Source: Desulfobulbaceae bacterium (GTDB taxonomy: Bacteria; Desulfobacterota; Desulfobulbia; Desulfobulbales; VMSU01). From it: a stretch of DNA of 32,341 bases. The position numbers and the translations under genes were made by a program. The stretch is taken from positions 1 through 32,341 of the forward strand of contig JADGBM010000029.1 of the NCBI GenBank assembly GCA_015231515.1, given 5' to 3'. Under the pieces are notes generated by a model that saw only the letters and a program-made list of their open reading frames with translations, was not told where the DNA came from and searched no databases. The stretch's first letter is position 1; the number at the start of each line of letters is the position of its first letter. Positions 1-8,996 of this stretch are shown here, piece by piece.

Positions 1-603
1 TGTCGGGTAGTCAGAGTTGGCTACAGCATAACAGGTTTCAGTTTTTGTTTTAATTGAATCGGTGCTGACCACATTTTCTATAATGACATGGCCGGCATTC
101 TCCAATTTTTTCAGGAGCCGACGCTCTTTGCTGCGCCAGATCTGCTTTGTTGTAGTCAGTGACAGTCTCTGATCTGCCAGGAGTTTGTTGAACCAGGGTT
201 GTGCGGGGTGCTCGGCCGGGGACTGGCCGGAGAAATAGGATTGCCCGGTGCTGGTCAGTGTAACTCGCCGTTCGCTTTGTGGGGTGAGGCCGCCGGGCAG
301 GGCAGACTTGATAACCTCGCCGATGGGGTAGTGATAATATCCTGCCAGCCACTCAAAAAAAGCAACCATGTTTTCCGGGAAAATTGGTTCCGGGTCAAGG
401 AGGTCATTGATGGCCCGAATTGCATACTGAGGGTCAGCATCAAGATGGTGGGCGCAGCGTAAAATATAGCCGGTGACCAGGCGGGGCCCAAGTGGCACAA
501 GTACTCGCAACCCGGGCCTATAGACAGATGCGGGAAAGTCAGGGCTTGATTTATAGGTAAGTGTATTGCTGATCGGTGACGCTACCGCTACTTCGAGATA
601 CAT
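1..603 (-). CDS. priA: Primosomal protein N' (PriA), N-terminal part, cut by the window edge
   Basis: PriA is the 3'-5' helicase that reloads the replisome at stalled forks. The open frame starts with ATG at 603-601 and runs off the left edge without a stop, so only about 200 N-terminal residues are seen. They match the PriA 3'-DNA-binding domain: an opening strand (VAVASPISNTLTY), the RPGLRVLVPLGPR segment typical of the family near residues 29-41, and the FFEWLAGYYHYPIGEVIKSALP block around residues 80-101. The helicase motifs and zinc-binding cysteines would lie outside the window. The start is 9 nt after the galU stop on the same strand, which suggests co-transcription, although no clear Shine-Dalgarno precedes it. 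Identification is by family resemblance and is fairly sure. Confidence 0.88.
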   Translation of the reverse strand, partial: MYLEVAVASPISNTLTYKSSPDFPASVYRPGLRVLVPLGPRLVTGYILRCAHHLDADPQYAIRAINDLLDPEPIFPENMVAFFEWLAGYYHYPIGEVIKSALPGGLTPQSERRVTLTSTGQSYFSGQSPAEHPAQPWFNKLLADQRLSLTTTKQIWRSKERRLLKKLENAGHVIIENVVSTDSIKTKTETCYAVANSDYPT

Positions 604-612
604 TGAAGCTGT

Positions 613-1500
613 TTAAAATGATGAGCAAACTTCTTTAAGATGGGCTTTGAAATCATCCTTTAAGACAGGGTGTCTTAGCGCAAAGGCCATAATCGCCTTG
701 AGATAGCCGAGCTTGTCACCAGCGTCAAAGCGGGTACCATCGAATTCGTAGGCGAACATGGATCGTTTTTTGGCCAAGGCAAGCAGGGCATCGGTCAGCT
801 GGATTTCACCACCGTGACCGGGGGTGGTTCTTTCCAGCATATCGAAAATTTCAGGATGAAGAATATAGCGGCCAATAATGGCCAGGTTCGAGTCGGTGGT
901 GCCCGGCGCCGGTTTTTCTACCATGCGATTAACCTGGTAGATACGTTTTTTAAGTGGTTCGCCCTCCACGATTCCGTATTGATGTGTCTGGTTCATTGGA
1001 ACCTTCTGGATAGCAACAATTGATTCACCTACTTCATTGTAGAGATCAATCATCTGCTTGCAGCAGGGCACATCAGAGACAACCAGGTCATCACCAAGCA
1101 GGACAAGGAATGGTTCATTGCCGATAACATTTTTAGCTGACAAGATAGCATGACCCAGTCCTAAAGGTTTTTTCTGGCGGACAGAGACAATCTCGATAAG
1201 ATTTGAGATGTGGCGGACCTCTTCTAGAAGTTCTGTTTTACCTTTGCTCTCCAAGAGGACATCAAGTTCAAAGTCATAGTCGAAATGGTTTTCAATGGCT
1301 GATTTGCCTTCGCTGGTGATAAGAATAACTTCCTCGATACCGGAAGCGACAACTTCTTCAACGATATATTGAATTGTCGGTCTGTCAACAATTGTGAGCA
1401 TCTCTTTGGGTATTGCCTTGCTGGCCGGCAAGAAACGTGTGCCCATACCGGCAACAGGGATAACTGCTTTACGTATTGGTTTTGGAGGTGTCTTTTTCAT
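613..1500 (-). CDS. galU: UTP--glucose-1-phosphate uridylyltransferase
   Basis: This enzyme makes UDP-glucose from UTP and glucose-1-phosphate in the cytosol, supplying sugar nucleotides for envelope polysaccharides. The 295-residue length is normal for bacterial GalU. The N-terminus carries the nucleotidyltransferase signature (AVIPVAGMGTRFLPASKAIPKEM, about residues 13-35), followed by the IQYIVEEVVASGIEEVI helix region, the LGDDLV metal and nucleotide site near residue 135, MVEKP near residue 192 and the FDAGDKLGYL C-terminal block. The ATG at 1500 is preceded by CAGGAAAA at a workable distance. It is followed after 9 nt by priA on the same strand. The start is divergent from tilS, with a 170-bp shared upstream region. 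A close nucleotidyltransferase paralogue (RfbA/GlmU type) is less likely given the GalU-specific motifs. Confidence 0.95.
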   Translation of the reverse strand: MKKTPPKPIRKAVIPVAGMGTRFLPASKAIPKEMLTIVDRPTIQYIVEEVVASGIEEVILITSEGKSAIENHFDYDFELDVLLESKGKTELLEEVRHISNLIEIVSVRQKKPLGLGHAILSAKNVIGNEPFLVLLGDDLVVSDVPCCKQMIDLYNEVGESIVAIQKVPMNQTHQYGIVEGEPLKKRIYQVNRMVEKPAPGTTDSNLAIIGRYILHPEIFDMLERTTPGHGGEIQLTDALLALAKKRSMFAYEFDGTRFDAGDKLGYLKAIMAFALRHPVLKDDFKAHLKEVCSSF

Positions 1501-1670
1501 TAAAGTGTTTTCCTGATTTGATATTTAGTGCCTTAGAGGTTATTTAGGTGTTATTTCTGGTACTAATTAATACAATTATTTACTCCCATGCCTTTTATAA
1601 CTATAGAATAAATTGCATATGAATTGCCAGTCTTTTAAAGGAATCTTGAAAGATTTATATCAGCGCCTGT

Positions 1671-3095
1671 ATGTATCCATTTGAGAAAAAAATTCTGACT
1701 AACTGTTTGCAGAAAGAACTGTTTTCGGCCGGGGAAACGGTTGTCGTGGCTGTTTCCGGCGGTGCGGATTCGGTCGCTCTGTTGCACGTACTTTTTCGAT
1801 TGTCAAAAAAGTTGAAGGTGAGGCTGGCAGTGGCCCATGTCAACCACGGTCTGCGTCCTGTTGAGGCAAGTGAGGAAGAGAACCTCGTGCGCCACTATGC
1901 CCGAGATCTAGGTCTGGCTTGTCATGTTACGACCATTGACGTGAAAGGCTTTGCCAAGGATAACGGACTTTCCCTCGAAGAGTCAGCTCGCAATCTGCGT
2001 TATGCATATTTTGATGAGGTTTTGAAAATAGAGTCTGCTGCAAAAATTTGTGTTGGCCATCAGGCGGACGATCAGGCAGAGGAGATACTCCTTCGTCTCA
2101 TTCGCGGGGCGGGTCGCAAGGGGCTTTCCGGCATGGAAGTGATTCGTGACGGGAAAATTGTCAGGCCGCTGCTGGCGGTGAGCCGAGCGGAGATTGTTGC
2201 TTATCTGCAGGCTAACTCAATTGGCTGGCTTAATGATTCGTCGAATGCATCTGTTGATTTTTTGCGTAACCGAATCCGGCTTGAGCTGTTGCCCTATCTG
2301 CATGAGTATAACCCCAATATTGGCGAAAATCTGCGCAGGACAGCTCAGGTTTTAAAAGAAGAAGAGAGCGTTCTTGCAGAGATATCCGCTCGAGCTTATG
2401 GTAGAACTGTACTCGTTGCCTCTTCAAGTGAAGACGGCTTGAACGTCCTTTCTGTAGACTGGAAGATATTGGCAGGGGAGCCAATTGCTATTCAGCGCCG
2501 GGTGGTAGAAAAGGTATTAATCACCATGCGCATGCAGCCAAGCTTTACTCATATCGATGATATTTTACGGCTTGCTGATAGCAATGAGGGGAGGCTCCTT
2601 CATCTGCCCAAGGGCTTACGGGTTGTCCGGTACTCGACGGGCTTGGAGTTCAGTTACCCCCAGGGCATAACGACAAAGAGAGGGAACCTGCTGGAAGAAG
2701 CGCCTCAGTTTTTGCTGAGAATTGAAAAACCTGGTGTGTATGCCATTCCCGGCATTGCCAAGAAGATTACTGTCGAACTGCAAGAGACTCTTCCCAGCCT
2801 TGATCAAATGAAAGATGATGAGGCGGATTATTTTGATCACCAGCAGTTGCCCTTTCCGTTTTTCATTAGAAACAGAGAGCCGATGGACGCCATGCGTCCT
2901 CTTGGCGCCAGTGGAACCAAAAAAATAGGAAGAGTTTTAAGTGATATGAAAATCGACGCTGCGTTGCGAGATTCGCTGCCCCTGATTGCCAGTGAAAATG
3001 AGGTGGCAGGGATTCTGGGTGTGCGTACCGCCCATCAGTTTCGAGTGCGCCAGTCAACCGCAAAGGTACTGAGGATACTGCTCGCTTCTTCTTAG
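1671..3095 (+). CDS. tilS: tRNA(Ile)-lysidine synthetase
   Basis: TilS ligates lysine onto C34 of the CAU-anticodon tRNA-Ile, changing both its decoding and its charging; it is normally essential. The 474-residue protein has the N-type ATP-pyrophosphatase P-loop SGGADS at residues 29-34, the HVNHGLRP segment near residue 60, and the GHQADDQAEEILLRL and RGAGRKGLSGM blocks around residues 128-152. The IVRPLL and LNDSSN motifs follow. The C-terminal TilS domain is present (RPLGASGTKKIGRVLSDMKI, then a GVRTAHQFRV end). The ATG is about 28 residues before the P-loop, as usual. No strong Shine-Dalgarno is visible close to it; AAAGGAATC lies somewhat far upstream. The gene ends 12 bp before the stop of a convergent small gene. 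Confidence 0.95.
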   Translation: MYPFEKKILTNCLQKELFSAGETVVVAVSGGADSVALLHVLFRLSKKLKVRLAVAHVNHGLRPVEASEEENLVRHYARDLGLACHVTTIDVKGFAKDNGLSLEESARNLRYAYFDEVLKIESAAKICVGHQADDQAEEILLRLIRGAGRKGLSGMEVIRDGKIVRPLLAVSRAEIVAYLQANSIGWLNDSSNASVDFLRNRIRLELLPYLHEYNPNIGENLRRTAQVLKEEESVLAEISARAYGRTVLVASSSEDGLNVLSVDWKILAGEPIAIQRRVVEKVLITMRMQPSFTHIDDILRLADSNEGRLLHLPKGLRVVRYSTGLEFSYPQGITTKRGNLLEEAPQFLLRIEKPGVYAIPGIAKKITVELQETLPSLDQMKDDEADYFDHQQLPFPFFIRNREPMDAMRPLGASGTKKIGRVLSDMKIDAALRDSLPLIASENEVAGILGVRTAHQFRVRQSTAKVLRILLASS

Positions 3096-3107
3096 AACTA
3101 ATGCCAG

Positions 3108-3296
3108 CTACAGTTTAGTAGGCTTACAGACATTAATGTCACTATGTGACGCTCGGCCGCAGTTTTTACAAACGAATTTGGGATCTAATACCAACGTCTT
3201 AATTTTACCCAAATCGCCTTGAACGATGATCCTGCAGATATGGTTTTCTTCGTGAAACTTCTCACCCTTTGTGCACTTTGTTTGACAGTGTGACAT
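3108..3296 (-). CDS. Small Cys-rich, putative zinc-binding protein (unknown function)
   Basis: This 62-residue protein has Cys at positions 4, 8, 21, 43, 46 and 57. The C-terminal half holds a CxxC (FVCKNCGRASHS) followed by a third Cys in VCKP, which looks like a small zinc ribbon or knuckle. I recall similar small proteins with a 'VCKxCGR...CKP' end from sulfate reducers but can assign no function. It is likely a real gene: the ATG at 3296 has a near-perfect Shine-Dalgarno (AAGGAGG, 4 nt spacing), and the stop is packed 12 bp from the tilS stop. It lies 95 bp downstream of the hybrid histidine kinase on the same strand, so it may be the third gene of that signalling unit. Co-transcription is inference. 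Confidence 0.7.
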   Translation of the reverse strand: MSHCQTKCTKGEKFHEENHICRIIVQGDLGKIKTLVLDPKFVCKNCGRASHSDINVCKPTKL

Positions 3297-3391
3297 ATAT
3301 CCTCCTTAATAGTAATTTTTATTGTTTATATCATGTTTCTTTGCACGATTCAAGCTCTGCAGGATTGAAGATATATCTATCTTGAAAAGAG

Positions 3392-5683
3392 TCAGGATTT
3401 GTTGTCTAACGCCTTCCGTACTTGAGTGGCAACGGTCTCAAGAACCAGAGGCTTGGTGATGTAGGCGTTTATACCAAGCGCTAAGGCGCTTTTCTGGTCA
3501 ATAATTTCACTGTAGCCGGTGCAAAGAATAATGGGCATGTCGGGGCGCAGGGCGCGTATCTTCTTCATCAGCCCGATACCGGTTATTTGGGGCATGGTCA
3601 TGTCGGTAAAGACAAGATCGAACGAATCTGTACTCTGCTGAAAGGCGGCTAAGGCTTCTTCGCTGGATGAGAAGGCGGTGACCTGATATCCCAAGGAACG
3701 GAGTATTCTCGATTCAATGTCAACAATGGTTATGTCATCATCAACCAGTAGTATACGCTCGGAACCACCCGCCGGTTTGACGGAACTCGAAGTTCCAAGG
3801 GCTGGGCGATTACTCTTTTCTTGCGGAAGGTAGATTTTAAAAGAGGCGCCTTGTCCTTCAACACTGGTAACGCTGATGTGGCCCTTGCAATTTTTAACAA
3901 TGCCGTGCACGACGGACAGGCCCATTCCGGTCCCTTCCCCCAGAGGTTTTGTGGTGAAGTAGGGGTCAAAAATTCTGTCGATAATTGTTTTAGGTACACC
4001 TGAACCGGTATCGCTTATTTGCAGCAGTATATATTCGCCCGGGCGTATGGTAGTGTCAGTATGATCATCATTTGGAATCTTGACAGGTTGCAAAGAGATG
4101 GAAAGTTCCCCGCCTTTTATTCGCATCGCGTGGTAGGCGTTGGTACAGAGGTTCATGACAATTTGGTGAACCTGGGTGGGTGAGGCGAGAACATAGCCGC
4201 AATTCGGATTGATATCCTGTTTTATCTGGATGGTGGTCGGGATGGTGGAACGTATAAGTTTAACGGCTTCTTTGACAACAATTTGAATCTGCAATGGTAG
4301 GAGTTCGTGATCTGCGCTGCGCGAGAAGGTAAGGATCTGCTGGACAAGCTCTTTGGCGCGGTTAGCTGCGACAATAACCTCTCGCTGGTATTTCAGGAGA
4401 TCACTCTCTGGTGGCAGTTGATATTCTACCAACTGGGCGTAACCCAGGATTGGGGTGAGGATATTATTGAAGTCATGGGCGATTCCCCCAGCAAGAGTGC
4501 CAATGGCCTCCATCTTCAGGGCTTGTTGTAACTGGTTTTCCAGGCTTATTTTTTCCTTGTCAGATGCTAACTGTTCAGTCAAGTCCTTGCATATCAGCAC
4601 GGCACCAGTTTTTTCACCAGTACCCGCAACAATAGGCGCCACTGAAATAGCAACTGTTGTGTCGGGCAAGTTGCCTTTTTGGGGAAACGAATGCACGACA
4701 CCCTGGCGGATGGTCTTTTGTTGGTCAATTATCTCCCTGATAAGCTCGGCGGGATTGGCACTCTCACTTTCAAAATCCGAAAATACCGCTTCGAGGCTGC
4801 TGCCGAGAGCCTTGTGTGCTTGCCAGCCGGTAATGAGTTCTGCCGCTTTGTTGAAAAGTACAATCTTGCCGGTTCGGTCGGTGGCAATTACCCCATCACT
4901 AATGCTTTGCAGGGTTATTGACAGGCGGTCTTTTTCTGCTGATAATTCTTGCTCTGATTGTAGAAGTTCATTGGAGACGGCATTGAGGGCTTGTCCAAAC
5001 TGTTCAAGTTCCAGGCAGGATCTATCAACGGGCAACTGTGCTCCTCTATGGGTGCTGAGTTGGCGCGTAAAGTCGGTAAGCTTTTTGATTGATTCAATGG
5101 GCCGTTTTAAAATCTGTAAGAGTAAAACAATACTTAACAGAATCCAGATTGTTCCAAGGAGCAGGGTGCGTTTCCATATGGCATGTTTTGTTTTCCGTAT
5201 CTCTTTGAGGCTGAAAGATACCCTAATGTAACCGAGCACGTTGCCGGCGATTATAGGTAACTGGAGTAGATAGCTGGAGTTATTGTAGGTGGCCTGTGGG
5301 GGATTTGATGCTGGTTGAGCTTGCAGAGAAGTTGCTGTGTAATTTATATAGGGTGTGAAACCCTGTGGGTGAATGATTGAGGTGATCGTCGTTCCGTCAG
5401 AGTCAACGACCTGAATACTTTCAAGGTCGGAATGTTTTGCTGCCTGTAAAAGAAAGGTGTCCAGTCCAGAGTAGTCCTCCACGATAAGCATATGGGCGCA
5501 GGCCTTTACGAAACTGTCTACCAAAACTTCCGCATTATGTTCCATAGCCTTTTGGGCGTATTGGGCTTGTTGGTTACTGATCACCAGGGCATAGGTAAGG
5601 CTTGTTGCAATTAAGATTGCGGTGATGGCAAGTGCAATTTGACTGTAGATGCGTTTGGGTAAAATACTATGGAGTAGGTGCAT
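3392..5683 (-). CDS. Hybrid sensor histidine kinase (TM-sensor-TM-HAMP-PAS-HisKA-HATPase-REC)
   Basis: A 763-residue membrane sensor kinase. The visible layout is TM1 about residues 14-36, a periplasmic region of about 135 residues, TM2 about 173-191, a HAMP-like linker to about 245, and PAS about 254-365. The HisKA domain has phospho-acceptor His403 (GGIAHDFNNILTP). The HATPase has its N-box around 511-520, DTGSGVP at 558 and GTGMGLS at 584. A C-terminal receiver (about 644-760) has Asp694 (FTDMTMP) and Lys744. All catalytic residues appear intact, so it should autophosphorylate and pass phosphate to its own receiver. It starts 5 bp after the stop of a PhnD-like periplasmic binding protein, so the two are almost surely co-transcribed and the binding protein probably presents a ligand to the sensor. 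No DNA-binding output partner is adjacent. Confidence 0.92.
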   Translation of the reverse strand: MHLLHSILPKRIYSQIALAITAILIATSLTYALVISNQQAQYAQKAMEHNAEVLVDSFVKACAHMLIVEDYSGLDTFLLQAAKHSDLESIQVVDSDGTTITSIIHPQGFTPYINYTATSLQAQPASNPPQATYNNSSYLLQLPIIAGNVLGYIRVSFSLKEIRKTKHAIWKRTLLLGTIWILLSIVLLLQILKRPIESIKKLTDFTRQLSTHRGAQLPVDRSCLELEQFGQALNAVSNELLQSEQELSAEKDRLSITLQSISDGVIATDRTGKIVLFNKAAELITGWQAHKALGSSLEAVFSDFESESANPAELIREIIDQQKTIRQGVVHSFPQKGNLPDTTVAISVAPIVAGTGEKTGAVLICKDLTEQLASDKEKISLENQLQQALKMEAIGTLAGGIAHDFNNILTPILGYAQLVEYQLPPESDLLKYQREVIVAANRAKELVQQILTFSRSADHELLPLQIQIVVKEAVKLIRSTIPTTIQIKQDINPNCGYVLASPTQVHQIVMNLCTNAYHAMRIKGGELSISLQPVKIPNDDHTDTTIRPGEYILLQISDTGSGVPKTIIDRIFDPYFTTKPLGEGTGMGLSVVHGIVKNCKGHISVTSVEGQGASFKIYLPQEKSNRPALGTSSSVKPAGGSERILLVDDDITIVDIESRILRSLGYQVTAFSSSEEALAAFQQSTDSFDLVFTDMTMPQITGIGLMKKIRALRPDMPIILCTGYSEIIDQKSALALGINAYITKPLVLETVATQVRKALDNKS

Positions 5684-5688
5684 GCAAT

Positions 5689-6549
5689 TTACTCAAGATA
5701 GGCCTCAAGCCATTTATAGTCTCGCTCGAAGTCTGCAGAGACAAGAGGCGGCGGGAGTCGGACAGTTCGCAAAAGTTCCTGTCCTGAGGGGCTGTTGGCA
5801 ATGGTATTTACGCCATCTGTCAAGGTCTTTTGGACTGGTATCGGTATGCGGGGATGGGCGCTGATCGGGTGTGATGCCATTTCCGGCGTCAGGTAAATGG
5901 CACGAAGCTGTTTAGCCACCGAAGGCTCGGCACTGTTGATCGAAATGTCTAATGTTCCTCCTGCGCTGGTTTTTTTGAGGAGTACGTTTTTATAGACATT
6001 GCTTGCACTGTTAACATAGACGGGAATATAATTTAGATTGTTGTAGTCAGTTTTTAAGGCATGACCAAGAGCAATGTCGCAGAGTGATTTTTCTGATACA
6101 AAGGCGATTCTCATGCCTTTTAAATCGTTTAACGATTGAAATGGCGAGTCGTTACGGACAAAGATTGCCCCCCTAAGAAAACGTTTCGAGCGAATAAGCG
6201 GAATGTATCCCTGGGATTTCCAAGCTGTGACCTGTTGTGTTGAATTAAGATATACGAAGTCAAGAGCGCCGGCTAGGAAGCTATCTTCAAATTTGGCAAC
6301 GGTCTCAAATATTTTAATTTTAAATTCGAGACCTGTCTCTTTTTGCAACTGGTCTACGAAGGGATACCAGCGTTTGTGCATTTGTACTGCTGACTCTTGA
6401 GGGATAAGTCCGAAGGTGTACTGCTCGGCAAAAATTGTAGCTGGCAGAGTTAGGGGAGCGACGGGCAGAAGCACAAAGAAAAGCAGTGTGATTAATCGGC
6501 AACTCATGAATCTATATTTTAGTCTCAAAAAGGGTACAATGAAATGCAT
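5689..6549 (-). CDS. PhnD-like periplasmic substrate-binding protein (orphan, sensor-linked)
   Basis: A 286-residue exported protein of the phosphate/phosphite/phosphonate-binding (PhnD, periplasmic binding class 2) type. Residues 1-41 look like a signal peptide with a long basic n-region and a cut near IFA-EQ. The mature start YTFGLIPQES matches the first strand of this fold. Family-like blocks follow: KFEDSFLAGALDFVYLNSTQ, an FVRNDSPFQSLNDLKGMRIAF segment near residues 137-157, and a C-terminal helix. No permease or ATPase gene is nearby; instead a hybrid histidine kinase begins 5 bp later, so a ligand-sensing role rather than transport is inferred. Start choice: the ATG at 6549 has GAGGT about 7 nt upstream, while the internal ATG at 6507 (which would give a shorter signal peptide) has no good ribosome site. 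The ligand cannot be told from sequence. Confidence 0.82.
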   Translation of the reverse strand: MHFIVPFLRLKYRFMSCRLITLLFFVLLPVAPLTLPATIFAEQYTFGLIPQESAVQMHKRWYPFVDQLQKETGLEFKIKIFETVAKFEDSFLAGALDFVYLNSTQQVTAWKSQGYIPLIRSKRFLRGAIFVRNDSPFQSLNDLKGMRIAFVSEKSLCDIALGHALKTDYNNLNYIPVYVNSASNVYKNVLLKKTSAGGTLDISINSAEPSVAKQLRAIYLTPEMASHPISAHPRIPIPVQKTLTDGVNTIANSPSGQELLRTVRLPPPLVSADFERDYKWLEAYLE

Positions 6550-6900
6550 TGCGTTACCTCGTTATCTGAGCCGGAAGCGGTGAATGTATTATGTGCCCAA
6601 GAGGGGGGAAATGTCAAGAAGTTCGAGAAAGTAGACTCCATATGTGCAAGAGCGATAATCTTAGTACTGTTGGAGAAGTTACGCTAGTACTGATTGTTTG
6701 GCGGAATTGTTTGATTTTTAAAACAGGTTTTGATAGAACACCAAATTACGACTGGCATAAAGCCAACAATTTTTTTTGAAGATTATCTACTGATTTCATC
6801 GTTAGAAATGGAAGTCGCCAGCCTTACAAAAAAACGGCTCAGCGGAGCTCTGTTACAGGTATTCTGTGGGATCGACAGCTTTTCCAACTTGGGTGGATAT
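6550..6900. other. Divergent intergenic region between binding-protein/kinase unit and Cache kinase
   Basis: About 350 bp separate the two outward-facing signalling genes. A reading frame open back to 6730 precedes the kinase at 6901, but its encoded residues do not resemble a signal or membrane segment, and the better start is at 6901. I see no convincing palindrome or promoter pair; both promoters should lie here. Confidence 0.5.
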
Positions 6901-8967
6901 ATGATTGGCCGAAAAAGTATACGTCAACGCCTGACCTCAGTATTTGTCTTTCTGGCACTTGCCCCTCTTGTGCTTGTGGGTCTTCTTCTGACTTGGCAGG
7001 TTTATGAAATTCAGAAAAATGAGGCGATCAAACTACAGGATGAAATTGTCAGGCGAGTAATTAACGAAATATCGCATCTTTCTGCGGAGGTCGGGGATGA
7101 TTTTGAGGCTTTAGCGCAAATTACCGGACTTGTGGAGAAAAATAGAGAGGAGCAAGGTGCGATTCTGGCTCATATTCAGGCCTTAACTTTCTGGCAAAAT
7201 AAAAATGTCTTCAGCGAAATAAGTTTACTTGATGCTAACGGCCAGGAACGGGCAAAAGAGTCATTGAGCAAAGTTTATATGGGCTCAGAACTGCTTAATC
7301 GGAGCACTGAAGAGGTTTTTTTAATCCCCTTACAGCAAAAGAAACGATTTTTTGGGCCTGTTATGAAAGACAAAACTTCAGGCGCAAACTTAATTGAAGC
7401 CGGGGTTCCTCTTGTTGATAAATGGACCGGAGACGTCAGTGTTGTCCTTGCTATGACTATCCAGTTGGACAAGCTTTTCAGCCCGGTGCATAATGACGGA
7501 ATATCAGGCCAGATTGATATATTTATAACTGACAAGCGTGGGGTGGTTGTTTCTCATAAAGACCCATCAATTTCTCTTGCCGAAAAGCTGATCACTGTCC
7601 CTGTACAGGGAGAAATTGTTACAGGTTTTGATGGCTTCAGATCCGTACGTTCAGCAAGATTTTTTGAACTTGGTTCTCAGGGGTTCTATCTGGTCTGTGA
7701 CTATCATTTGTACGATGCCTTTCATGGTGTGCTTAAAAGCTTGCTTATCGTTGGAGTTTTCATTGTGACCTTTCTTGGTCTCAGTATTGCTACTGCCTAT
7801 AAAACGGTAAGTCCTATCGTGAAGAAAATCGAGGAACTTAGCGGGGTGGCAAAGGCTATTGCTGCTGGAGACCTGGAAAGAAAAGCCGTTGAGTCTGGTG
7901 ATGACGAGATGTCAATTTTAGGGCACGCTATGAATGCAATGACGAGTCAGCTTGTGGCTGATATCAAAAGGAGGCGCCAGGCAGAAAACGCCCTTCGTGA
8001 AGCCCGGAACCAATTGGAGTTGAAAGTAGCCTCTCGAACGGAAGAGTTATCAAAGCTAAATATGCAACTCTATGAGAAAATTGAGGAGAAGGAGATGGCT
8101 GAAAGCGCCCTTATTCGAGCCCACGAAGAGCTTGAGTTTCGGGTGGAAACTCGGACCAAGGAACTCGCTTTTGTCAATCGTACTTTGATCTCGGAAATTG
8201 CCGAAAAGAAACGGTTGGCAGAAGAACACGATGTTTTACAGATGAAGGCCTTAACTCAAAATAAATTAGCGACTCTGGGTGAGGTTGCAACTGGTGTCGC
8301 CCATGAAATGAATCAGCCGCTTTCCTACATTAAGATAATTTTTGAAGCTGCCGAAAGAGACCTGAAACTGGGTACCATCGACCATAATGTCTTGTTGGGG
8401 GAGTGCCAGGAGTCATTGAAGCAGTTGCGGAGAATCAGTACGATTATTGATCATCTTCGGACCTTTGGGCGGGCTGAGGCTCTGTCAATGTCGGAGGTGA
8501 ATTTAGCGGATGTCTGGAGGGACACCCTCATTATATTTGGTGAACGTATCCGCCGTAGAAATATCAATCTGGTTGAGGATTTTGAGGAAGATACCTTGGT
8601 TTCAGGCAATGCTGTAAAGCTTGAGCAACTTTTTATTAATCTCCTGCATAACTCATTAGACGCCATGAAAGCGGATAAAAGCGGTGAGATACAGATACAT
8701 GTGAAAAGAGAAAATGAGATGGTTGCGGTTGCTTTTTTCGATACCGGGGTTGGGATGAGTGAAGAGGTTCTGGCTAAGATATTCGAGCCATTTTATACAA
8801 CGAAGGCGGTGGGGCAGGGCACAGGTCTGGGCTTGTCAATTTCCTATGGTATTGTTCAGGAACATAATGGCACCATCGAGTGCCAGTCACAAGAAGGGCA
8901 AGGGGCGGTCTTTACCATGCGCTTTCCCTGTTATGTTGAAGAACATGGAGGAGAGGGAGAGGTCTAA
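6901..8967 (+). CDS. Sensor histidine kinase with extracytoplasmic Cache-type domain
   Basis: A 688-residue membrane kinase. TM1 is about residues 10-31, followed by a long periplasmic domain of about 240 residues that resembles a double Cache sensor. TM2 is about 277-299, HAMP about 300-355, and a charged coiled coil about 355-445 contains two similar ELxxRVxxRTxEL repeats. HisKA has His468 (GEVATGVAHEMNQPLSYI). HATPase shows N580/N584, DTGVGMS at 614 and GQGTGLGLS near 638. There is no receiver domain. The reading frame is open further upstream, to 6730. I chose ATG 6901 because GGGTGG precedes it by about 4 nt and the protein then begins with a normal signal-anchor (MIGRKSIRQRL then a hydrophobic helix). 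HisKA with this 'HEMNQPL' box is common in DctB-like and NtrB-like kinases. No cognate regulator gene is adjacent. Confidence 0.9.
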   Translation: MIGRKSIRQRLTSVFVFLALAPLVLVGLLLTWQVYEIQKNEAIKLQDEIVRRVINEISHLSAEVGDDFEALAQITGLVEKNREEQGAILAHIQALTFWQNKNVFSEISLLDANGQERAKESLSKVYMGSELLNRSTEEVFLIPLQQKKRFFGPVMKDKTSGANLIEAGVPLVDKWTGDVSVVLAMTIQLDKLFSPVHNDGISGQIDIFITDKRGVVVSHKDPSISLAEKLITVPVQGEIVTGFDGFRSVRSARFFELGSQGFYLVCDYHLYDAFHGVLKSLLIVGVFIVTFLGLSIATAYKTVSPIVKKIEELSGVAKAIAAGDLERKAVESGDDEMSILGHAMNAMTSQLVADIKRRRQAENALREARNQLELKVASRTEELSKLNMQLYEKIEEKEMAESALIRAHEELEFRVETRTKELAFVNRTLISEIAEKKRLAEEHDVLQMKALTQNKLATLGEVATGVAHEMNQPLSYIKIIFEAAERDLKLGTIDHNVLLGECQESLKQLRRISTIIDHLRTFGRAEALSMSEVNLADVWRDTLIIFGERIRRRNINLVEDFEEDTLVSGNAVKLEQLFINLLHNSLDAMKADKSGEIQIHVKRENEMVAVAFFDTGVGMSEEVLAKIFEPFYTTKAVGQGTGLGLSISYGIVQEHNGTIECQSQEGQGAVFTMRFPCYVEEHGGEGEV

Positions 8968-8996
8968 GGTAATCGAATAGGAATTTCCCTGCGCCC

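Noticed and set aside
4455-5231. Long plus-strand open frame of 258 codons
   Set aside because: It lies wholly antisense to the hybrid kinase, whose domains are unmistakable; no ribosome site or recognisable protein.
6730-6900. Upstream extension of the Cache kinase by 57 residues
   Set aside because: The residues look random and a ribosome site plus signal-anchor start is found at 6901.
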